Source of the DNA: Clostridia bacterium
GTDB lineage: Bacteria; Bacillota; Sulfobacillia; DUSP01
DNA length: 35,833 nt
Direction of reading: 5' to 3'
Assembly: GCA_012842575.1 (NCBI GenBank)
Contig: DUSP01000124.1
Location: 1-35,833, forward strand
Positions within the stretch are counted from its first letter, which is position 1, and the number at the start of each line of letters is the position of its first letter. The notes under the pieces were generated by a model that was not told the origin of the DNA, made no database searches, and saw only the letters and a program-made list of their open reading frames with translations. The position numbers and the translations under genes were made by a program. Of this stretch, positions 30,583 through 35,833 are shown in pieces.

Positions 30583-32661
30583 CTATTCAGACCGTACCGT
30601 CTGTTCCGCCCTGAACTCGTCGTTAAAATACACCTTAACCCGGGCTTCTTTTCCCGTCCACTGCACGGTCACCCTGAAAACGTCTCCGGGCTGGTGAAGC
30701 GCTTCATGGGCTTTGTGTACTCCAAGGATGTCGAGTACCTCCACCTTTACCGAAACCGGCTCCGATCCCTCAAGTGGTACGGACACGGTGATCTCTTTTT
30801 GGTTTTGGCCCGACTTGCCCTTTGAAACCACGAGGTTTACCTTGGTCCCAGGTTGTACCTCCTCGCCCGGTTTGGGATTCATGTCCATTATCGTGCCTTT
30901 TTCGAACTCAGAACTCTCCTGCTCCGTAACTTCACCCACGACCAACCCCGCCTCTTCCAGCATGGATTTCGCCTTGTCCAACTCAACGCCGATGACACTT
31001 CGGATCAAGATGGGTTTTGGTTCCGGACCCTTGCTGATTTTGAGATCCACCAGCGTACCTTGGGTCGTCCATGTTTCGGGTTTGGGGTTCTGATCGATCA
31101 CCGTATCCACCGGAGCGGTGGGATGGTACTCGTAAATCAAGTTGCCGAAATCGAGGTTGCTGGACTTCAGTATCAAGTCCGCTTCCGAAAAGGTTTTCCC
31201 GATCAAATCGGGAACCTGCTCGAGCTCCGGTCCCTTGCTGACCACCAAGTCCACCACGCGCCCAGCCTTTACGTTCTCCTGCGCTGCCGGATCCTGGGAA
31301 ATCACAGAACCGGATGGAACGTTCCCGTACGTTTCACCGATTACCCTCGCGCCTAGCCCCGCATCGCGGAGTATCTCTTCAGCCTCGGCTAACGGCTTAC
31401 CCACAACATTTGGAACGGGAAGGGTGGGAACATTCAGATACGCCAACCACTGGCTTACGGCGTAACCCACGATGGCGAGCACGAGAAAGGTCAGCGCCAA
31501 TATGCCATAAGTCAGCCATCTCTTTCCTTTGCTCCGCGTTTGGGTCCCCACGGGCATCGCCTTCCTCGTATCCATACCGACCCCCTGCGGCAGGCCCCTT
31601 TCGTCTTCAGTCAACTCACCCTGCCGTTCCTCGTCCAACTCGTCGGAGATCATCTCGAATTCCCCTGAGCGAATGGATCCAATTTCCGATTCGCCATAGT
31701 CGGACATCCCGTGGTCCCGAAAGCGCCCGCCGTCCATTCTCCAGTCTTGCACCCACTCGGCGACCGATGAAATCGTGTCTCTGAGCGCGGGAACCGGAAC
31801 CTTGTCCTGTCCCTTCGTCCTCTCGCGCTCTCTTTCGAGAAACGCGGCTATATCTTGGAGCAGTTCTTGGGCCGTACGATAACGCTCGGTTTCGTCCTTT
31901 TTTAAAGCCTTTAGGATGATCGATTCCACTTCTCGGGGGATCTCCGGGTTTAACGCCCTGGGCCTGGTAGGCTCTTCGCTTATGTGCTTCATGGCGATAC
32001 TAAACGGCGAATCCCCTTCAAAGGGAACTCTGCCCGTCATCATCTCGTATATGACCACACCAATGGAATATATGTCCGATTGCACGGACGCTGTGTCGCC
32101 ACGGGCCTGTTCGGGAGAGAAGTAGTGAACCGACCCCACGATCGTACCTTTACGGGTCAAGGTGGAACCCGTAATGGCCCGGGCGATCCCGAAGTCCGTG
32201 ACCTTCACCTGTCCGGACGGAGAGACGATGATGTTGTGCGGCTTTATGTCCCTATGTATGATGGAACGCTTGTGGGCGTGGGCCACCGCCTGGCATATTT
32301 GGAAGGCTATTTCCATGGCCACCGGCGCAGGAAATGGCGCCTTGTTTCTTATGAGGTCTTTGAGCGTGGGACCGTCCTGAAGCTCCATGACGATGAAGTA
32401 GACGTCTCCATCTCCTCCCACGTCAAAGATACGAATGATGTTTTCATGCTGGAGCCTGGCAGCTGAAAGGGCTTCCCGCTTGAACCTCAAAACGAAGTCT
32501 TCGTCGCAGGCGTATTGTGGTCGGAGTATTTTTAGCGCCACAGGACGGGCAAGGACGGTATCATAGGCCTTGTAAACCAAAGCCATACCGCCCCCGCCTA
32601 TCTGTCGCTGAATTTGATAGCGACCTCCTATTGTGGCGCCGACGAGCGTCTTCAAACTCAA
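30583..32661 (-). CDS. prkC: PASTA-domain Ser/Thr protein kinase PrkC (Stk1/PknB family)
   Basis: Membrane receptor kinase that senses muropeptides or cell-wall precursors; in Bacillus it can trigger germination. The kinase domain (~14-275) has the glycine loop IGGGGMALVY, Lys44, HRD at 135-137 and DFG at 155-157. An acidic linker leads to a transmembrane helix (~381-404). Three extracellular PASTA repeats follow (VPNVVGKPLAEAEEIL; VPDLIGKTFSEADLIL; RSVIGVELDKAKSML), then a C-terminal beta domain. The 692 residues are complete. TTG start behind GGGGAGGAAG. The phosphatase gene is 27 bp upstream. Confidence 0.95.
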   Translation of the reverse strand: MSLKTLVGATIGGRYQIQRQIGGGGMALVYKAYDTVLARPVALKILRPQYACDEDFVLRFKREALSAARLQHENIIRIFDVGGDGDVYFIVMELQDGPTLKDLIRNKAPFPAPVAMEIAFQICQAVAHAHKRSIIHRDIKPHNIIVSPSGQVKVTDFGIARAITGSTLTRKGTIVGSVHYFSPEQARGDTASVQSDIYSIGVVIYEMMTGRVPFEGDSPFSIAMKHISEEPTRPRALNPEIPREVESIILKALKKDETERYRTAQELLQDIAAFLERERERTKGQDKVPVPALRDTISSVAEWVQDWRMDGGRFRDHGMSDYGESEIGSIRSGEFEMISDELDEERQGELTEDERGLPQGVGMDTRKAMPVGTQTRSKGKRWLTYGILALTFLVLAIVGYAVSQWLAYLNVPTLPVPNVVGKPLAEAEEILRDAGLGARVIGETYGNVPSGSVISQDPAAQENVKAGRVVDLVVSKGPELEQVPDLIGKTFSEADLILKSSNLDFGNLIYEYHPTAPVDTVIDQNPKPETWTTQGTLVDLKISKGPEPKPILIRSVIGVELDKAKSMLEEAGLVVGEVTEQESSEFEKGTIMDMNPKPGEEVQPGTKVNLVVSKGKSGQNQKEITVSVPLEGSEPVSVKVEVLDILGVHKAHEALHQPGDVFRVTVQWTGKEARVKVYFNDEFRAEQTVRSE

Positions 32662-32688
32662 GACTTCCTCCCCTTCTTTGCCTCAAAT

Positions 32689-33423
32689 TCAGTCGCCTGT
32701 TCTCACGGCGACGATCGTGATGTTATCGAAACCTCCGCGGTCCTTTGCCAATGTCACGAGGTGGGGCGCTATTTTTTCGAATTCTTTTTCGGCGAGCGCC
32801 GACCGGATTTCATCGTTCGATATCAAACCCGTTAACCCATCAGTACACAAGAGTACTACGTCGCCCGAACTCAGAGTCCTTTCGATTACGTCTATGGCTA
32901 CTTCTGGATCTGTACCGATGGCCCTCGTAAGGATATGTTTATCCGGATGATGCATGGCTTCGCTCTCGGTCAAGTCGCCCCTCCTCATGAGAACCCCTAC
33001 TAAAGAATGGTCCTCGGTGACCTGCTCGAGCTCACCTGTAGCGGCATGGAAGACGTAGGCCCGACTGTCTCCGACGTGCCCCACGCAGAGTGAATCCCCA
33101 TGAAGTATGGCAGCGGTCAAGGTAGTCCCCATGCAAGGGTTGCCGAACTTTGATATCCCCGACTCGTAAACCTCCAGGTTCGCCTTGATCATCGCGTCGA
33201 GGATAATCTGCTTGAAGCTACGGTTCAGCAAGGCTTTCCCGACAGATGTCACCAAGGAGGCAAGGGCCACATTTGACGCCATATCACCACGGGCATATCC
33301 TCCCATGCCATCCGCCACGGCACAAAGCAAGGCGTTATCCAGCGTTTCGATTCGGGTTATTATGTAGCCATCTTCATTACGCTGTCGAACCAACCCCTTA
33401 TCGGTTACGGCCGTTACGCGCAC
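32689..33423 (-). CDS. prpC: PP2C-family protein phosphatase PrpC (Stp1)
   Basis: Mn-dependent Ser/Thr phosphatase that opposes PrkC. Metal-binding motifs are RQRNEDGY, VADGMGGYARG, GHVGDSRAYVF, LLCTDGLTG and GGFDNITIV. The ORF track starts at 33462, directly after the rsmB stop. A GTG at 33423 lies 7 nt after a strong GGAGG and gives MRVTAVTDKGLVRQRNED, which matches the usual N-terminus, so I prefer it (244 residues). Cytosolic, paired with prkC as in most Bacillota. Confidence 0.94.
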   Translation of the reverse strand: MRVTAVTDKGLVRQRNEDGYIITRIETLDNALLCAVADGMGGYARGDMASNVALASLVTSVGKALLNRSFKQIILDAMIKANLEVYESGISKFGNPCMGTTLTAAILHGDSLCVGHVGDSRAYVFHAATGELEQVTEDHSLVGVLMRRGDLTESEAMHHPDKHILTRAIGTDPEVAIDVIERTLSSGDVVLLCTDGLTGLISNDEIRSALAEKEFEKIAPHLVTLAKDRGGFDNITIVAVRTGD

Positions 33424-33462
33424 GCCACCGCCTCCAATTGCGTCTGCAAGCCTTTCGCTCAC

Positions 33463-34836
33463 CTAGTGACGCCTTGTCATCCGCGCCATGAAAAAGCCGT
33501 CAATCCCATGAATATGAGGGTAAGTTACGATAAAACCCTTGTTCTCCCCTAAAGTCAAGTCTTGAGGAAGAAATCCCGCAGGGTCGTCGAGATCGAACTC
33601 GGGGTGTTCATTTAAAAACTTTCGTACTTGGGCTTCATTCTCCTCCTCTTCGGTGGTACAAGTGCTATATACGAGAACTCCCCCCGGCTTAACAGCAGGT
33701 GCTACGCTCCTGAGAATTTCTCCCTGTAATCTGGAAAGCGCTTCGATATCGTCCGGCTTCCTCCTCCATTTCAAGTCGGGATTACGACGAATCGTTCCGA
33801 GACCACTACACGGTGCGTCGACCAGGATTCTGTCCGCTTTGGCGGCCACCATGCGCCCCAATGCGCTTGAGTCCACGCAAAGGGTCTCTATTGAGGTAAG
33901 CCCGAGTCTCTTCGAATTGTCTTTGACGAGTTCGAGACGTCTCGGGTTCACGTCAACTGCTATAACCCGGCCTTTATCGCCCATGAGCTCCGCAATATGA
34001 GTGCTCTTGCCACCTGGCGCACTACAAGCGTCAACAACCGTTTCCCCCGGTTTCGGATCCAAAAGTCGCGCAGGTAGCATAGACGCCTCATCTTGAATGA
34101 AGAAAAGACCCCGTCTGAATGACGCGCTTTGCGAAAGCCTCGCCGTAACACCTTTTATCTCGAGGGACTCATCCAGATACTTGCCCTCGGCAACCTCAAA
34201 CCCTTCCGCCCGAAGAAGGCAACAAAGCCTTTCGGGATCGGTCCTCAGTCTATTCACCCTCACAAAGGTTGGCGCGGGCACGTTGTTAGCTCGAAGCAAC
34301 GATAAGGTGAAATCGTAACCCCACCTCGCAAGCCACCTTTTTACCATCCACCTGGGATGCGATTCGCTAAGTACCAAGAAACCGGTTTCGTCATCCTTGG
34401 GGTCTGGATAGTCGGGCGTACGGGGGACTCGCCGCAATACCGCATTGGTAAGAGCGGCGGTGCCGGGGTGGCCGAATTTCTTTGCCAGTTTCACCGCTTC
34501 ATATACGGCCGCCCGCGCGGGGATCTTGCTGAGGTAAACGAGTTGATATACACCGCACCTCAATATGTTCCGGATCCAAGGGGTAAGACTCTCCAATGGC
34601 CTGTCTACTATGCCGGACAGGATCCAATCGATGGTATTGAGCCTTCGGATGACCCCGTAATAAATCTCCGTGGCAAGGGCTATCTCCACGGGCCGGACCC
34701 CGGATCCGTGTTTCTTTATTTCTTTGTCAATGATACTATCACATGGGGTGTTCCGGCCCTCGAATTCTACCAACGCCCTTAAGGATATCTCGCGGCCACT
34801 CGTCGGCGTACTATTCTCGGCCCTGTACTTTGACAT
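33463..34836 (-). CDS. rsmB: 16S rRNA (cytosine(967)-C5)-methyltransferase RsmB
   Basis: N-terminal NusB-like RNA-binding domain (~12-140, including ATEIYYGVIRRLNTIDWIL and RAAVYEAVKLAKKFG) followed by a Nol1/Nop2/Sun methyltransferase. SAM-binding DACSAPGGKSTHIA, motif IV DAPCSGLGT and motif VI VYSTCTTEEEENE supply the two conserved cysteines. The 457 residues are complete. The start ATG is preceded by GAGGA at short spacing. It follows yugP by 24 bp in one operon. Confidence 0.95.
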   Translation of the reverse strand: MSKYRAENSTPTSGREISLRALVEFEGRNTPCDSIIDKEIKKHGSGVRPVEIALATEIYYGVIRRLNTIDWILSGIVDRPLESLTPWIRNILRCGVYQLVYLSKIPARAAVYEAVKLAKKFGHPGTAALTNAVLRRVPRTPDYPDPKDDETGFLVLSESHPRWMVKRWLARWGYDFTLSLLRANNVPAPTFVRVNRLRTDPERLCCLLRAEGFEVAEGKYLDESLEIKGVTARLSQSASFRRGLFFIQDEASMLPARLLDPKPGETVVDACSAPGGKSTHIAELMGDKGRVIAVDVNPRRLELVKDNSKRLGLTSIETLCVDSSALGRMVAAKADRILVDAPCSGLGTIRRNPDLKWRRKPDDIEALSRLQGEILRSVAPAVKPGGVLVYSTCTTEEEENEAQVRKFLNEHPEFDLDDPAGFLPQDLTLGENKGFIVTYPHIHGIDGFFMARMTRRH

Positions 34837-34860
34837 TTCCTCGATCCTGAGGAGACCTCG

Positions 34861-35544
34861 TCAATCGCGCCTGCCGCGTATCATCATCAACCGCAGTAGG
34901 TTGGCCACCGCGACGGCGGTCGCGGCTACATAGGTGAGGGCCGCAGCGTCGAGCACCCTTCGCACCGCCGTAATCTCTTCGCCGGTCACGTAGCCGCCTC
35001 CCTCAAGCAGCGCCAACGCCCTGCTGGAAGCGTTATACTCCACCGGAAGGGTGATCACCTGGAATATAACCGCCGCCATGAAAAAGAGGATACCTATATC
35101 CATTAGAGACGGCCAGTTGAATACCAGGCCGAGGAAGAACAGTGGAAACGCCGCATTGGACCCAAACTGAGCGACCGGGAGGAAGTTATTTCGGAGAGCC
35201 AACGGCGCGTAACCCACGTTATGTTGAATCGCATGCCCTACTTCGTGGGCTGCAACCCCCAGGGCCGCCAACGACGAGCTCGAGTAAGTCTGCCTCGAGA
35301 GGCGGAGTTCCCTGGTACGTGGATTGTAGTGATCTCCGAGAACGCCCTCGGCGTAACCGACCCTAACGTTGGCGAGGCCGGAGCGCGCCAGGAGTTCCCG
35401 GGCGAGATCTGATCCGGTAATGCCGCTTCTTGACGGGTACCTGGAATACTTCTCAAAAGCTCCGCTCACCTGACTCTGCGCCCAAAAGGCGAATATCAGC
35501 GCCGGTATTACGAATATTATGAACCCGCTGTCGAACCAGAACAT
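34861..35544 (-). CDS. yugP: YugP-type neutral zinc metallopeptidase (membrane)
   Basis: 227-residue membrane protein of the neutral zinc metallopeptidase 2 (YugP) family. An N-terminal helix (FIIFVIPALIFAFWAQ) is followed by the metal site AAHEVGHAIQH, and two or three hydrophobic helices come after it (FLGLVFNW; IGILFFMAAVIFQVITLPVEYNASSRAL). Substrates are unknown. The position between fmt and rsmB is conserved in many Bacillota. Confidence 0.93.
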   Translation of the reverse strand: MFWFDSGFIIFVIPALIFAFWAQSQVSGAFEKYSRYPSRSGITGSDLARELLARSGLANVRVGYAEGVLGDHYNPRTRELRLSRQTYSSSSLAALGVAAHEVGHAIQHNVGYAPLALRNNFLPVAQFGSNAAFPLFFLGLVFNWPSLMDIGILFFMAAVIFQVITLPVEYNASSRALALLEGGGYVTGEEITAVRRVLDAAALTYVAATAVAVANLLRLMMIRGRRD

Positions 35545-35578
35545 GGCCCATCACTACCCTTTCAAGATACTCAAGGCC

Positions 35579-35617
35579 CTAAGGTACTAAGGTACTAAGG
35601 TAAAAGGTACTAAGGTA
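35579..35617. repeat. 8-bp tandem repeat array between fmt and yugP
   Basis: CTAAGGTA is repeated three times in perfect tandem (35579-35602), followed by a degenerate unit and a fourth copy at 35610-35617. It fills most of the short fmt-yugP spacer. Confidence 0.85.
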
Positions 35618-35624
35618 ATGGGTC

Positions 35625-35833
35625 TTAGGGCAAACCGTCGCCGAATAAGAGCCCAGGCTTCAGCGGAAACCCTCGCAAGAATGACGAGGTATTCATCCGC
35701 TTACCGCCTTCCCTCTGAATCTCCTCCACCTTTATTATACCGTCACCCGTGGCTACGAGAAGACCCTCCACCTGATCGGCCGTCAATACCTCGCCTGGCC
35801 TGAACTCGCCCCCGGGATCCGTGGTTTGAGCCA
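35625..35833 (-). CDS. fmt: Methionyl-tRNA formyltransferase, C-terminal fragment (runs off right edge)
   Basis: Only the last ~69 codons are present. Translation of the minus strand gives GEVLTADQVEGLLVATGDG, then EIQREGGKRMNTSSFLRGF and a tail ending FGDGLP, which is the C-terminal OB-like domain of Fmt. The stop TAA is at 35625-35627. This stretch was not in the ORF track because the start lies outside the window. Fmt formylates initiator Met-tRNA; its place ahead of yugP and rsmB is the usual one. Confidence 0.9.
   Translation of the reverse strand, partial: AQTTDPGGEFRPGEVLTADQVEGLLVATGDGIIKVEEIQREGGKRMNTSSFLRGFPLKPGLLFGDGLP

Noticed and set aside
35579-35617. Possible FapR operator made of CTAAGGTA/TTAGTACC units
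   Set aside because: The units are direct repeats, not an inverted repeat, and lie in the fmt-yugP spacer with no lipid gene nearby.
14-35800. Most remaining entries of the ORF track, e.g. 325-765 plus, 1777-2160 minus, 12840-13118 minus, 31314-31784 plus
   Set aside because: They lie opposite or out of frame within clear genes, have low-complexity translations and lack ribosome-binding sites.

Overview
This window looks like chromosomal DNA of an endospore-forming member of the Bacillota (Firmicutes), probably a deep clostridial or otherwise poorly sampled lineage. The evidence is a YlbJ-type sporulation membrane protein, the germination protease GPR, an alpha/beta-type small acid-soluble spore protein, FapR-controlled lipid synthesis, and the block fmt-yugP-rsmB-prpC-prkC-rsgA-rpe, which is typical of this phylum. 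Start codons are often GTG or TTG behind clear Shine-Dalgarno (SD) sites. Genes are tightly packed, with several tail-to-tail overlaps. No tRNA, rRNA, CRISPR array or replication origin was seen.

Layout. 1-4130 (minus): fapR-plsX-fabH-fabD-fabG, a type II fatty-acid and phospholipid initiation operon with a sigma-A-like promoter and a FapR-like operator at its head. 4142-6013 (plus): rsmD, coaD and a coiled-coil protein. 6041-7327 (minus): ylbJ. 7566-11256 (plus): the yceD (DUF177)-rpmF pair, split by a 2.8-kb IS607-family element (8289-11071) with a MerR-headed serine recombinase, a divergent TnpB-like protein and a structured right end that may hold an omega-type RNA. 11243-14289 (minus): pfkB-type kinase, histidine phosphatase and M48 membrane protease. 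14410-17553 (plus): a sulfane-sulfur cluster of ArsR regulator, CoA-disulfide reductase-rhodanese fusion, TusA and DsrE2. 17631-20282 (plus): DUF763 protein and a D,D-carboxypeptidase. 20188-21751 (minus): an extended FeoA protein followed by a clear homologue of methenyl-tetrahydromethanopterin cyclohydrolase (Mch), which is surprising in a spore-former. 21897-22955 (plus): a D-glycerate dehydrogenase/hydroxypyruvate reductase. 22945-23946 (minus): gpr. 24193-26302 (plus): leader ORF, class I aminotransferase, and a PsiE-like membrane protein with a CorC/HlyC-like tail. 26314-27186 (minus): SASP and Asp23. 27327-27911 (plus): rpmB and a 24-bp repeat tract. 27926-35833 (minus): fmt (partial), yugP, rsmB, prpC, prkC, rsgA, rpe and two uncharacterised membrane proteins, closed by an intrinsic terminator.

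How the parts fit. The left block makes and controls membrane lipid precursors. The right block combines translation start (Fmt), rRNA modification and ribosome assembly (RsmB, RsgA, L28) with the PrkC/PrpC Ser/Thr kinase-phosphatase pair. The middle is accessory: sulfur-carrier proteins, an isolated C1-carrier enzyme beside a hydroxypyruvate reductase, and spore proteins, including both GPR and one of its substrates. The items most worth follow-up are the lone Mch, the sulfur relay cluster, the TnpB-like protein lacking a Zn ribbon and the usual third RuvC aspartate, a hairpin that hides a Shine-Dalgarno site at 28715-28757, and a recurring habit of short tandem duplications in intergenic DNA. 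All assignments come from reading the sequence; no database search was run.
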